A DNA stretch of 64,000 nucleotides from an uncultured Bacteroidota bacterium (GTDB lineage: Bacteria; Bacteroidota; Bacteroidia; Chitinophagales; Chitinophagaceae). A program made the translations under genes and the position numbers. The DNA lies in contig CALEZD010000124.1 in NCBI GenBank assembly GCA_937928385.1, forward strand, positions 46,967 to 110,966. The letters run 5' to 3'. Of this stretch, positions 16,512 to 25,130 are shown in pieces. The notes beneath the pieces are model-generated. The model had not been told where the DNA came from, ran no database searches, and saw nothing but the letters and a program-made list of their open reading frames with translations. Every line of letters begins with the position of its first letter. Position 1 is the first letter of the stretch.

Positions 16512-18302
16512 TTATTCTTTTACAAATCGTGCTGTACTATTTACGCCCTCCCCTTTGAGATGTATCAGGTACATGCCTGCGGGCAGGCGGCTGATGTTTA
16601 TAGCACTGTTATTCTTGCCTAGCTCCGTATTCAATACCGCTTGTCCTGCTGTGTTGTATATTGTAACGGTTGCTGCTTCTTTTACAGTTATGTTCAGCAC
16701 CTCTTTGGCTGGGTTGGGGAATATAGCAATGTTATTATTGGTAGCTATATAACCTACACTTAATGTATTCTCATCCAATACAGCAAATGTACCACCTGAG
16801 GTTATAGTGTTCTTCTCAGACGTATGCATACTGCCATTTGCTCCTGCGGCTGCGCCGGCCTGGTTGTTCCATTTGTTATCGTATTGGGCTACAAAGCATC
16901 TGCTCCTGTCAAAGCTGTTTACTTCCATGCCGGCACCCCATTGCAATTGTAGTTTATAATCAAGGTTTGTGGGATTGCCAGATACTGATGTCGTCCATGT
17001 AGCGTTAACTACTGCTTTGGTAGCTGCCATATCATTACCGGATGTTCCCTGCTCTTTTACACCTTGCTGAACATTCATATTCATACCGGCAATCAAGAGG
17101 TTTTTATTGTTGGTCACCACTGCCGGTGCGTATGCAGATGTATATCCGATTGGGTAAGTAACTGTTGCGTTGGATCCTATATCCTGCTTCAACTGCCCGT
17201 TTGCTTCGGTAATAATATAGCTATTGGCAGAGCCTCCGGTTATGGTCCCCAATCCACCTGCGATAGTTAATGTTTTGTCCTGTACATTTATTTTGCCGCT
17301 CTGCAGGTTAAGTGTACCTGTAATAGAAAGCGCGGAGCCCAGCTTAAGTTCAGCGTTGCTATTGGTGGCTTTCATGTCCAAAGTCTTCAATTCAGAGCCT
17401 GTATTGGCAAATCGTACAGTACCCAGGCTGGTGGCAGATGATGTGATAATCACTTCAGAGGTTGCAGCTCCCAGTATGCTGCCGGTGCCACCGGGGTCGA
17501 AACTGCTGTTGCCTGACATAAGAAGTTTATAGGTGCCATTGTTCAGTGCCAGGGATCCTGAAGTGAGTTTTAATAAACCGTTCACCACCAGATCTGCATC
17601 CAGGGCGACGTTATTACCATTTCCTACCGCAATTTCAATATCTGCCAAACCTGCACCCGCCAGTTCGCTGCCGGAGCCTATTGTAACAGCGGATTGTCTG
17701 TAACTGACGTTATATGCAGTTGTGAGATTGAAATTTGCACCTGAATTAATGAATGAACCACCGTCTATAACTATGGTAGGCCTGGGAGTACCAGTGCCTA
17801 ATGTTATTGTGGCGCCACCAGGCAGGTTGGTAAGGCCGGAAGTAAAGTATAAATAGTCATCGGCATGTATAGTGATGTTGCCCGGTAGGTTGGGGCCTGC
17901 AAATGCTATCTTTTTACCGGAAATGGTGCCACTATATGTGATATTTGTGTTGCCGATATAAACACTGTCCACACTAATAGTGCTGGTAATGTCGCCGGTA
18001 AGCAGGCCGGCGGATAAAACTATGTAATTGCTGCTGGTTGATTGTATACTTGCAGTGGATTGCAATTGTACAAGTGAGTTGGAGTTACTCAACACAAGGT
18101 TCACGTCAAGGGTTATTGTAATGCCCCCTCCTATGATAATGTCGTTTGCCCCTAAGTTAGCAGGGGGAACAACACCGCCCACCCAGGTACTGGTGCTGCT
18201 GAAATTTCCTGAGGAAGCAGCTGTGTAAATTAAAGCTTTTGAATTTAATGTAAGCAGTACACACAATGCGGTATAAATGATTTTCGTAAACGTCAGTTTC
18301 AT
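16512..18302 (-). CDS. T9SS-exported repeat protein, paralog 2
   Basis: A 596-residue homolog of the 14056-15831 protein: signal peptide (MKLTFTKIIYTALCVLLTLNSKA), the STWVGGVVPPANL motif near residue 40, a Gly/Asn/Thr-rich beta-helix-like middle, and a type A sorting domain (IAIFPNPAKEVLNIT ... ARFVKE). The final residue is Glu rather than the usual Gln or Lys. Probably outer-membrane translocated by T9SS. It is followed by its own terminator and lies next to a third copy. Confidence 0.85.
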   Translation of the reverse strand: MKLTFTKIIYTALCVLLTLNSKALIYTAASSGNFSSTSTWVGGVVPPANLGANDIIIGGGITITLDVNLVLSNSNSLVQLQSTASIQSTSSNYIVLSAGLLTGDITSTISVDSVYIGNTNITYSGTISGKKIAFAGPNLPGNITIHADDYLYFTSGLTNLPGGATITLGTGTPRPTIVIDGGSFINSGANFNLTTAYNVSYRQSAVTIGSGSELAGAGLADIEIAVGNGNNVALDADLVVNGLLKLTSGSLALNNGTYKLLMSGNSSFDPGGTGSILGAATSEVIITSSATSLGTVRFANTGSELKTLDMKATNSNAELKLGSALSITGTLNLQSGKINVQDKTLTIAGGLGTITGGSANSYIITEANGQLKQDIGSNATVTYPIGYTSAYAPAVVTNNKNLLIAGMNMNVQQGVKEQGTSGNDMAATKAVVNATWTTSVSGNPTNLDYKLQLQWGAGMEVNSFDRSRCFVAQYDNKWNNQAGAAAGANGSMHTSEKNTITSGGTFAVLDENTLSVGYIATNNNIAIFPNPAKEVLNITVKEAATVTIYNTAGQAVLNTELGKNNSAINISRLPAGMYLIHLKGEGVNSTARFVKE

Positions 18303-18359
18303 ACAGGTATGTTTTAATTATAAATATACTAAAAATTATTTTAATGGGTGTGGCTTATG

Positions 18360-20129
18360 TTAGTGTTTTATAAAACGCTGATTGAATGTATGTTCATTAC
18401 CCTGAATAATAATGAAATAAGTGCCCGGTAATAAGTCGTAAGTATTGATACTGTTAGTGCCGGCCTTTAACTCTGTTTTCTGAACAAGTTGCCCGGAACT
18501 GTTAACGATAATTGCACCGGCAGCACCTGCAGATTGGATGTACATGACATCAATAACAGGATTAGGATAAATACTGATTTGGTTTGCCGCATGTACCTCT
18601 TTTATGTCAACCGTATTCCGGTCAAATACAGCAAATGGGCTCAGGGATGTTATTGAAGTTCTTTTGACAGAATAGAGGCTGTTAGCATTTAGAGTAGCGG
18701 CCGCTGTTACATCTTTATCCCAGTAGTTGCCAATAAGATGGGAGATATATGCATTACTCCTGTCAAAAGAGTTGACTTCACCGGCAGCGCTCCACATTAA
18801 TTCTACGTCAATATCAACGGACGTATTTACATGTTCAATAAACCAGGTAGCATTGACCATCGGCTGTGATGCAGCCATGTCGTTACCCGATGTTCCGAAT
18901 ACCTTAACACCGGGGTTGGCACCCACACTCATGCCGTTATACACAGTATTGTTATTGGACGAAATAACGCACGGCATATACCCTGCAGCAGTGCCTATAT
19001 GATAGACAAATGAAGCGCCCGAACCGATATCGGCAGCAAGCGACCCACCTGTACCTGTGATAATATACTTATTGCCATCAGCGCCTGATATAGTTGCGCC
19101 GGTGATGAGAGATAGTTTGTTGCCTTGCACGTCAAGTTTCCCGCTTTGAAAATCAACCTTACCTGTGACTTTCAATGCGCTGCCTAGTTTTGCCGAGCCA
19201 CCACAGTTCACCACCAGGTTGCGTACGGTGTTCCCGTTAGCTGAAAACTGTAATTGGCCTGATAATGAGCCTGTCACATTTATTTCAACGTCTGAAGCAG
19301 AGGTGCTTTTTATTTTACCTGTGCCTGTTGCCGCAATAGCACCCGTGCCTCCAAACCTAAGGTGTTTATTGTTCAAAACCAGTATGCCTTTAGCCAGGCT
19401 GAGTGTACCCTTGCCGATGCCTAAATCTGAGCCTAATTTCAGTTCGCTGGTATCGCTTAATAGGTCTATTGTTACATGGCGAAGGCCAACGCCATCTATT
19501 TCCGGGCCGGTAGGTTTCGCGAATGCTCCACCGGAGTAAATAACATCATAGCTGCTGGGTAAGGTAAATATACCTGTGCCAGACGGTATGATTTCTCCAC
19601 CTGACATGTATATTTCTGCATTAGGGCCTATAGTAATGGTATTGCCACCTGTATTGGACAAACTGCCATAAACATGAAGCCTTTGAGTGATAATAATAGT
19701 TCCGCTACCGGATGCTGAAAAGATGAGGCAACGAAGTTTGTTTACCGTGCATTGCCCGGTGATATTCGTGTTCGTTACGTTAACCAGGTTTATGCTGTCT
19801 ATATCCAAAGTGCCGGACACACTGAGCATAGCGGAACCGCTGAAATTAATATGCTCACTACCTGAAGAACGCAGGATGCCGCGTACATCCAATTGAGCAC
19901 CGGCTTGAGACAAAGTCATATCCTGGTCCATTATAACGTTGTGCCCGCTTTCAATCAATACAGTATCGCTGGTATTGATATTGACAGGTGGAATGATACC
20001 ACCCAGCCAGGTAGTGCTACTCGAAAAATTGCCTGAAGCTATAGAAGTATATTTCAGCGCAGCTGCATCTTTTGTATGGAAAAGTAAATGTGCAAATACA
20101 ATAGTACTGAAGAGTAATAATCGGCCCAT
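18360..20129 (-). CDS. T9SS-exported repeat protein, paralog 3
   Basis: A 589-residue third copy: a hydrophobic signal, TTWLGGIIPPVNI near residue 45, the same beta-rich middle (repeated LNLQSGKLN-like segments: VDFQSGKLDVQGN here) and a type A sorting domain (ISIYPNPVIDVMYIQS ... QRFIKH). The three tandem copies share architecture but differ widely in sequence, suggesting old duplications. No catalytic motif was seen; an adhesin-like surface role is a reasonable guess only. Confidence 0.84.
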   Translation of the reverse strand: MGRLLLFSTIVFAHLLFHTKDAAALKYTSIASGNFSSSTTWLGGIIPPVNINTSDTVLIESGHNVIMDQDMTLSQAGAQLDVRGILRSSGSEHINFSGSAMLSVSGTLDIDSINLVNVTNTNITGQCTVNKLRCLIFSASGSGTIIITQRLHVYGSLSNTGGNTITIGPNAEIYMSGGEIIPSGTGIFTLPSSYDVIYSGGAFAKPTGPEIDGVGLRHVTIDLLSDTSELKLGSDLGIGKGTLSLAKGILVLNNKHLRFGGTGAIAATGTGKIKSTSASDVEINVTGSLSGQLQFSANGNTVRNLVVNCGGSAKLGSALKVTGKVDFQSGKLDVQGNKLSLITGATISGADGNKYIITGTGGSLAADIGSGASFVYHIGTAAGYMPCVISSNNNTVYNGMSVGANPGVKVFGTSGNDMAASQPMVNATWFIEHVNTSVDIDVELMWSAAGEVNSFDRSNAYISHLIGNYWDKDVTAAATLNANSLYSVKRTSITSLSPFAVFDRNTVDIKEVHAANQISIYPNPVIDVMYIQSAGAAGAIIVNSSGQLVQKTELKAGTNSINTYDLLPGTYFIIIQGNEHTFNQRFIKH

Positions 20130-20150
20130 AATGATGTTTTTAAAAGTAGT

Positions 20151-21656
20151 TTATTGTTTAACAATCTTGCCAGTGAGGTAGGTAGTACCTTCTGCATTAG
20201 TTATATAATAAATATAGTTGCCCGGCGGCAGATTTTTCATAGGTATATCGGTTTTGTTTTTGCCAGTAAAATAAGGAAGCATCCCTCCGTCATAAATATT
20301 CCTTCCATTTACATCAGCCAGGCGTATCTGTAATTGTTCATCTCGTTTCAGGGTCATATCTATATGCAAATCTTTGTCAACGGGGTTGGGATAGATACGC
20401 ACATCTGCATCAAATAATACATTGCTTATACCTACACGCTCATGATTGTAAGAAAACAGATCAACTCCGCTGTTATTGCAATTGTTGGCTGTGAAAAACA
20501 GTTCATTCCCGATAGGAGTGAGCTCAGATGGCAGGCTGCTATTAGGGCCGGGACATAGGTCTCCGATAATGGCAGGTGGGTTGGTGCCATCGTACGCATA
20601 CAACTCAAAACCATTGGCACCGTCATTTACGGTAAAAAACAGTCGGTTGTTATATACAACAAACTCCCTCGGGCTGGCATCGCCATTAGGGTTCACTTTG
20701 TGGGTTAATGTTACAGCGCCACCTGACGGGTCGTAAGACCAGAGGTGTCCCTGTCCGCTGGTGTCCTTGCCGTTGAAGTATATTTTTCCTTTGTACAGGG
20801 CAAAAGCATTGCTACGGACAGGGCTTAAGCTACTCAGGCCATTGGCACTGATGTCGGTAAGGCGTTGCGGTGTGGTACTGCCATCATATACATACAGTTC
20901 GCGCCCGTGCAGGAAGGTAGTAGCCGTGAAATATAATTTACTGCCAATTACGGTCAGGTTAGCAGGATTGGACGGAGCTGCGCCACTATCAATGTCGGCC
21001 TCAAGCGAGGCTGTACTGGTCAGGGGGTTGTATGACCAGAGTTCTGAACCGTGCTGGGGTGTGTTGCATACAAAAAATACTTTGTTGGCAAAAGCGGTTA
21101 CCTGCCCGGTAACACTATGTGTTGGGCCTGTGTTCACATCAGTAAGCCTTACCGGCGAATTAGTGCCATCATACACCCATAATTCGCGTCCTTCGCCCGT
21201 AGTGATGGCTGAATAATAGAGTTTGCCGTTGAAGACTGTATAATTGTCGGGCGACGAACTATCTGCTCCGAAATTGGGGTCGAACACAATAGTTGGTGCA
21301 TTGGTGCCATCATACATGTACATTTCCTGGCCCGTAAATCCATTATCCGAGGTAAAATAGTATTTGCCGTTCATGAATGCCGATGGTTGCATATAGTTGT
21401 TGGCTACAGAAGGGCTAACACCCGGGTTCATATCCTTAATTAAGGTGGGTGTTCCCGCCCCTTCTATTAAGTAGGGTTCCTTGCCAATACTACCATCAGT
21501 AGCGAAAAAGTATAGTTTGTTATTGTAATCATTGAGATGTATGGGATTGGAGCTGGCTAAACCTGCGGCTACATCAAGATCCTTAAACCCGGGTTGCATC
21601 TGGCCGTAACAGGTGGCCGAACCGATAAGAACAGATGTGAGTAACAATCTTTTCAT
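20151..21656 (-). CDS. T9SS-exported ELW-repeat protein
   Basis: A 501-residue protein with signal peptide ending CYGQ, then about eight repeats of a 45-55 residue unit carrying the (E)LWxYDG or LYxYDG signature (GRELWVYDGTNSPVRLTD, HGRELYVYDG and variants), a beta-propeller-like ELWxxDGT motif. A short T9SS sorting domain covers the last 85 residues (VRIYPNPVDKDLHID ... GKIVKQ). A paralog lies at 62253-63752. Function unknown; likely a surface-exposed binding protein. Confidence 0.83.
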   Translation of the reverse strand: MKRLLLTSVLIGSATCYGQMQPGFKDLDVAAGLASSNPIHLNDYNNKLYFFATDGSIGKEPYLIEGAGTPTLIKDMNPGVSPSVANNYMQPSAFMNGKYYFTSDNGFTGQEMYMYDGTNAPTIVFDPNFGADSSSPDNYTVFNGKLYYSAITTGEGRELWVYDGTNSPVRLTDVNTGPTHSVTGQVTAFANKVFFVCNTPQHGSELWSYNPLTSTASLEADIDSGAAPSNPANLTVIGSKLYFTATTFLHGRELYVYDGSTTPQRLTDISANGLSSLSPVRSNAFALYKGKIYFNGKDTSGQGHLWSYDPSGGAVTLTHKVNPNGDASPREFVVYNNRLFFTVNDGANGFELYAYDGTNPPAIIGDLCPGPNSSLPSELTPIGNELFFTANNCNNSGVDLFSYNHERVGISNVLFDADVRIYPNPVDKDLHIDMTLKRDEQLQIRLADVNGRNIYDGGMLPYFTGKNKTDIPMKNLPPGNYIYYITNAEGTTYLTGKIVKQ

Positions 21657-21787
21657 TATGTATTTTTATAGTACAATTAAACAAAATACCCGTTTATAAA
21701 GATACGGAAATGAGAAGAAACCAAGAGGATGGATAAGCGTAAACAATAGAGCAACAATATTGTTAGTAGTATATCATTTCTCCCGTT

Positions 21788-21815
21788 GGTAACAAGTTGT
21801 TAACAAGCCATTAAC
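21788..21815. promoter_or_regulatory. Three TAAC half-sites at 11-bp spacing
   Basis: TAAC at 21790, 21801 and 21812 (inside GTAAC, GTTAAC and ATTAAC) is phased at one helical turn. The last pair has the same GTTAAC-N5-ATTAAC layout as the composite element at 52-60 kb. It lies in the gap between the minus-strand ELW-repeat gene and the plus-strand gene at 21867. Regulation is inferred. Confidence 0.45.
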
Positions 21816-21866
21816 AGCTATAGGTTTTTATACTTCGTAGTTTGAGATCTGTGATAAATATATTAC

Positions 21867-22151
21867 ATGTTACAATACGAGAGGTTTCAAGAGACAGTTT
21901 TAAAAGAAGCGGGAGAAGGAGCAGTGGAATGGAAACATATATTACCTGCAGTACCAGTGGCACATCGTTTGCGTTTTATGTACACATTGCGCAAGGGGTT
22001 CAGTATACCGGCTGTATTTGACATGGTAATGTTGAGCCAAACGCTGGCGGATAAAGATTATGACTTGTTTGTACAACAGGCCGTAGCTACCAGGTTGGCA
22101 GGTAACGAACGTGAGGATGGAGCAGTGGAGAAGTTTACAATCAATGAGTAG
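21867..22151 (+). CDS. Small hypothetical protein, 94 residues
   Basis: A soluble, helical protein starting MLQYERFQETVLKEAGEGAVEW, with no signal peptide. It lies convergent with a lipoprotein gene (5 bp gap) and alone on its strand. Size and style resemble the other scattered plus-strand small genes on the repressor side. No family is recognised. Confidence 0.5.
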   Translation: MLQYERFQETVLKEAGEGAVEWKHILPAVPVAHRLRFMYTLRKGFSIPAVFDMVMLSQTLADKDYDLFVQQAVATRLAGNEREDGAVEKFTINE

Positions 22152-22156
22152 GTTGC

Positions 22157-22384
22157 TTATTTGTATATATCGCAGTCTATCCTGACATTGTTATTCGAAA
22201 CCAATTCATCAGACTTGCACAGCTGTCTTGCTTCCTTTTTAGAATAGCCCCTGTATTCTTTAATCAGAGTAGTATCAAATGTGCCCGATACTCTGCAATA
22301 GCACATATGCGACCTTTTGCAGCCGGCTAAAACCAGGAATAACAATATGAAAATACTAAACGCAACTCCCTTATTCATGTTCAT
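22157..22384 (-). CDS. Small Cys-rich lipoprotein (CxC type)
   Basis: A 75-residue lipoprotein (lipobox LAGC at about residue 22) with a CYC pair, a central RQLC and a late DCDIYK. This is the same cysteine layout as the two genes at 6020-6459. It is monocistronic here. Function unknown; disulfide-bonded periplasmic domain inferred. Confidence 0.68.
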   Translation of the reverse strand: MNMNKGVAFSIFILLFLVLAGCKRSHMCYCRVSGTFDTTLIKEYRGYSKKEARQLCKSDELVSNNNVRIDCDIYK

Positions 22385-22634
22385 TATTTTTTAGAGCAGG
22401 TATTGTCATGGCATAAAAATACAAGTTCGTTTCAATAATCCATGTTAATAGGGGGTTATTTAGTACGGTATCATTTTTTGTTATTTGCTCGTTAACAGGT
22501 AGTTATGCAAATGTTATTGGCACTATGTCTATATATGCAGATAGCTGAGGCGTTGTTAATTGCAGAATTGTTTACATCCCGGGAAAAATGAGGATAATCC
22601 CCGGATATTGCCAAAGAACCCTGTCAGGCAAGCT

Positions 22635-23021
22635 ATGGACACACAGGATAAGATAGTACTGATAGTAGAAAAAGATACCGGTATTGCTAATATGATAAGG
22701 GCTATACTGGGTATAGTAAACGTGCCGGTAGTACATACACAACTGGGTAACGATGCCCTGAAAGCTATTCAGACACATAATGCCGGGTTGATTATCAGTG
22801 AAAAAGAATTGCCTGATATGACCGGCTACGAATTACTTTCTTTCGCCAGGAAGAATGCCGCCACCAACCAGGTCCCTTTTATTATGTTGATAGACGAGCA
22901 GGACAAAAGCTATGAAAAGCTGGATGCTACACTTCAGGCTGACCGTTATATTACCAAGCCATTTACTGCACGCAAAGTACTTGATGTGGTGAAGGAGTTT
23001 ATCGTTTATAAAGGTTTATGA
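22635..23021 (+). CDS. Pseudo-receiver (REC) domain protein
   Basis: A 128-residue stand-alone receiver domain (no output domain), from the ATG at 22635. The fold is clear: VLIVEKD at the N-terminus, LPDMTG after strand 3, and ITKPF with the conserved Lys (about 108) near the C-terminus. The phospho-acceptor Asp position is Glu56 (SEKELP), the acidic pair is E-K-D, and the conserved Thr/Ser after strand 4 is Ile. It is therefore probably not phosphorylated normally, and Glu may mimic the active state. Partners are unknown; no kinase gene is adjacent. Confidence 0.75.
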   Translation: MDTQDKIVLIVEKDTGIANMIRAILGIVNVPVVHTQLGNDALKAIQTHNAGLIISEKELPDMTGYELLSFARKNAATNQVPFIMLIDEQDKSYEKLDATLQADRYITKPFTARKVLDVVKEFIVYKGL

Positions 23022-23169
23022 AAGAAACCGGCTTGCTTTAATTTTTATTACAGTAAAAAATATTTATAAACTCGCTCAACCTTTTACCTGCTGCTTCGTT
23101 ATAAAATTAAATGCTTTAGCAATAGGGGCATATAGCTAAAAAGCAGAGTAGTGTATAGTGAGTGTGTAA

Positions 23170-23208
23170 AGGGCGGTTCGTTGTCAAACGAACCGCCCTG
23201 ATTTTTTT
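23170..23208 (+). terminator. Strong Rho-independent terminator
   Basis: A 13-bp perfect stem (23170-23182 with 23187-23199) and 4-nt loop, followed by GATTTTTTT on the plus strand. It lies about 150 bp after the receiver gene and abuts the C-terminal remnant on the minus strand. Confidence 0.85.
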
Positions 23209-23305
23209 ATTGTTTAATAATTTGCCCACCGGATAACAGCCCCGCGTTTTTATCAAAAATTACATAGAAGTATGTGCCTGCGGGCATACCGGCTAAAGAC
23301 AGGTA
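23207..23305 (-). pseudogene. Remnant of a T9SS C-terminal sorting domain
   Basis: On the minus strand this stretch reads LSLAGMPAGTYFYVIFDKN, then GLLSGGQIIKQ and a stop. This is the typical end of a type A T9SS sorting domain (compare LPAGNYVYSLQD ... GKMVKQ at 62253). Upstream the frame stays open for only about 20 further unrelated residues, to about 23359, so signal peptide and passenger are missing. It is probably the tail of a T9SS gene whose body was lost when the region was rearranged. Confidence 0.7.
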
Positions 23306-23366
23306 GTGGGGTGGAGTAGAAATTGATTGACAGAAAAGAACTGATATGTCCTTTTCTGCCATTTTC

Positions 23367-23374
23367 TATCTTTG
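23367..23374 (+). promoter_or_regulatory. -7 promoter box (TATCTTTG) of the DnaJ-like gene
   Basis: A perfect TAnnTTTG box whose last G is 5 nt before the ATG at 23379, so the transcript may begin at or next to the start codon. No clear -33 TTG is seen. Confidence 0.5.
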
Positions 23375-23378
23375 CCTC

Positions 23379-24041
23379 ATGCCCGCCACAGCATTGAAAG
23401 ACTATTATAAAATACTGGAGATACCTCACACCGCTACTGCCGAAGAGGTGAAAAAGGCGTATCGCAGGATGGCGTTTAAATATCACCCTGATACTAATAA
23501 AACGGACGCGTTTGCAGAGTCATACTTCATAGACGCCCAGGAGGCATACATGGTACTGAGCAACGATGAAGCACGCAGGAAATATGATAATGAACGGTGG
23601 ATGGCTGGCATGACGACCCGCGCCCGCGAACACCAGGCAGTAACTCCGGATTGGATATTGAAAGAGAGCATCAAGTTGTACAACTACATGACGATGGTAG
23701 ACGTATACAGGATGAATCATAAGGCATTGTATGAATACCTGGAACAATTGCTGAACGAACGGCATATAGCCACGCTTACTAATGGTGAAGAGCCCTCGGC
23801 AAACGAGGGGATAGTGAATATGATATTGGATAGTACAAAAGGGCTTAAGTATATGTTTTTCAGGCCGGTGGCTGAAAAGCTGGTATTGCTGGCGCAAGGG
23901 AATAATGAACTGCAAGAGCGTGTTAATGCCCGGCTGAGGGCAAAACAAAGAGAAGCTAACCGGGAGAAAAGTATGCCCTACCTCGTAGTACTGGTCACAC
24001 TTTTGATAGTACTGGCCATGTATTTCTGGGCAAGAAAATAA
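23379..24041 (+). CDS. Membrane-anchored J-domain protein
   Basis: A 220-residue protein: J domain at residues 7-70 (DYYKILEI, KKAYRRMAFKYHPDTN with HPD at 36-38, YDNERW end), a helical middle of unknown type (75-195), and a C-terminal membrane helix (about 198-217, YLVVLVTLLIVLAMYFW) followed by ARK. The protein presumably recruits DnaK to the inner membrane; client unknown. It lacks the G/F-rich and zinc-finger parts of canonical DnaJ. The start at 23379 is chosen because the J domain begins there and the promoter box lies just upstream. Confidence 0.82.
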   Translation: MPATALKDYYKILEIPHTATAEEVKKAYRRMAFKYHPDTNKTDAFAESYFIDAQEAYMVLSNDEARRKYDNERWMAGMTTRAREHQAVTPDWILKESIKLYNYMTMVDVYRMNHKALYEYLEQLLNERHIATLTNGEEPSANEGIVNMILDSTKGLKYMFFRPVAEKLVLLAQGNNELQERVNARLRAKQREANREKSMPYLVVLVTLLIVLAMYFWARK

Positions 24042-24057
24042 TTACCACAAAAATTTG

Positions 24058-24086
24058 TTGTTTTATTGTTTCTTTTTTTATCTTTG
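24058..24086 (+). promoter_or_regulatory. Bacteroidota-type promoter for the 24110 gene
   Basis: TTG (24058-24060), 18-bp spacer, TATCTTTG (24079-24086). This is a near-ideal TTG-N19-TAnnTTTG promoter. It would start transcription about 20 bp before the ATG at 24110. Confidence 0.65.
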
Positions 24087-24109
24087 CTCCGAGGATAATA
24101 AAGAGAAGA

Positions 24110-24523
24110 ATGGCGCTAACGTCTTGCGAAGCCTTATTTGTAAAAGCAGTGATACTGCACGGCAATAAGCTGTGGGCAGTAAAGCAGGCTTTCCCCCGGC
24201 TGGAAGAGGGGTTTGAACAGGCGGCAATTACCTATATGATGCAAAACCCCCTGGTGCCCAGGCATATTGACGCTGGAGTACTATACATGTTCAGGCAGAT
24301 AGTGAAGCATACAGAGGTGCCTGTGCCTAAGCCGTTGGATGTTAACGACAAAATAGCCCTGCTGCAAATGGTAATTGATGGCATACGCGAAACACCAGTT
24401 GATATAGTTACCAAAGAAGGGCTGAGAACCATATTTGTAAAGCCCGGGGAGGAAGAAGTAGAAGACGCCCGTAAGATGCAGAAAATGATGCTGGAAGAAG
24501 AAAAGACGGAATGGCGGGCTTAA
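24110..24523 (+). CDS. Putative phage terminase small-subunit-like protein
   Basis: A 137-residue soluble protein. The first 55 residues (FVKAVILHGNKLWAVKQAF, later NPLVPRHIDAGV) match the helix pattern of terminase small subunits: a GN motif, an Ala-rich helix-turn-helix, then NPxVxxxI. The C-terminal half is helical and ends in a charged tail (KMQKMMLEEEKTEWRA). It has its own promoter and precedes the tail-chaperone-like genes. If correct it would bind DNA and hand it to the large terminase at 45561. The assignment rests on pattern only; an unrelated helical protein is possible. Confidence 0.45.
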   Translation: MALTSCEALFVKAVILHGNKLWAVKQAFPRLEEGFEQAAITYMMQNPLVPRHIDAGVLYMFRQIVKHTEVPVPKPLDVNDKIALLQMVIDGIRETPVDIVTKEGLRTIFVKPGEEEVEDARKMQKMMLEEEKTEWRA

Positions 24524-24563
24524 CGGAAACAGATATTAATTAACAAAGCTAAATACACCAACC

Positions 24564-25130
24564 ATGAACAACACATTAGCAGGCAACCCTGCCTACAAAG
24601 AAGTTTTCCATTCTACTATTCATAACACCAGGTTGTATATGCCGCAGGATGTTGCCAGTGGCTACCATATAAGCCGTTACGTGGCGGCAGGTGCACAGAA
24701 TATATATGCCGCCGGAGGTGCCACCAAAGGCCTGCTGAACACTATGATGGATAAGATGCTGGAAATGTGCAATGATGAAAAGAATGTAAAGACACTACGC
24801 ACAGACATTGCTACGCTGGCCAATAATATTAAGTACAGGCTACGTTACCCGGTAGACGAGGATTGTGCCCTGCGTATGGGCGCTATTTATACATTTGCTG
24901 AGGGTGAAAATCCTGATTCCACGGAAGACTACTGGACGGCAAGGAAAGTAGCCTGGGCCAAAGGGGATGCAGCTCAGAATATTCCACCCGACCCCGAACT
25001 GTACAGTTTTTTTTTGAGCATAGGCATCGTATCCACACCGGCATGGAAGGAGTTGTCAGATACTTTGACCGATTCGAATTATTTCAAAACAAGAACGGAC
25101 AACCTGAACGGGCTGCAGCCGAGCCGCTGA
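24564..25130 (+). CDS. Hypothetical protein, tail-assembly-chaperone-like position (0 frame)
   Basis: A 188-residue soluble protein starting MNNTLAGNPAYKEVFH, with a helical middle. Near codon 147 there is a run of nine T residues (25007-25015), and an overlapping -1-frame reading frame continues from it to 25318. In long-tailed phages a pair of overlapping genes with a -1 slip (G and GT) lies just before the tape-measure gene; here a tape measure is 3.3 kb downstream on the same strand. Without slippage the product stops at 25130. Family not recognised by sequence. Confidence 0.55.
   Translation: MNNTLAGNPAYKEVFHSTIHNTRLYMPQDVASGYHISRYVAAGAQNIYAAGGATKGLLNTMMDKMLEMCNDEKNVKTLRTDIATLANNIKYRLRYPVDEDCALRMGAIYTFAEGENPDSTEDYWTARKVAWAKGDAAQNIPPDPELYSFFLSIGIVSTPAWKELSDTLTDSNYFKTRTDNLNGLQPSR
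25007..25015 (+). other. T9 run: candidate -1 ribosomal slip site
   Basis: Nine consecutive T read in frame as AGT-TTT-TTT-TTG. A -1 slip on T-TTT-TTT moves the ribosome into the frame that stays open to 25318, giving a fusion of about 251 residues. A sequencing or mutational indel in the homopolymer would give the same picture. Confidence 0.5.

Noticed and set aside
22491..22510. GTTAAC followed by TATGCAA upstream of the 22157 lipoprotein
   Set aside because: Spacing is 7 rather than 6 and the second GTTAAC is absent, so it may be chance.
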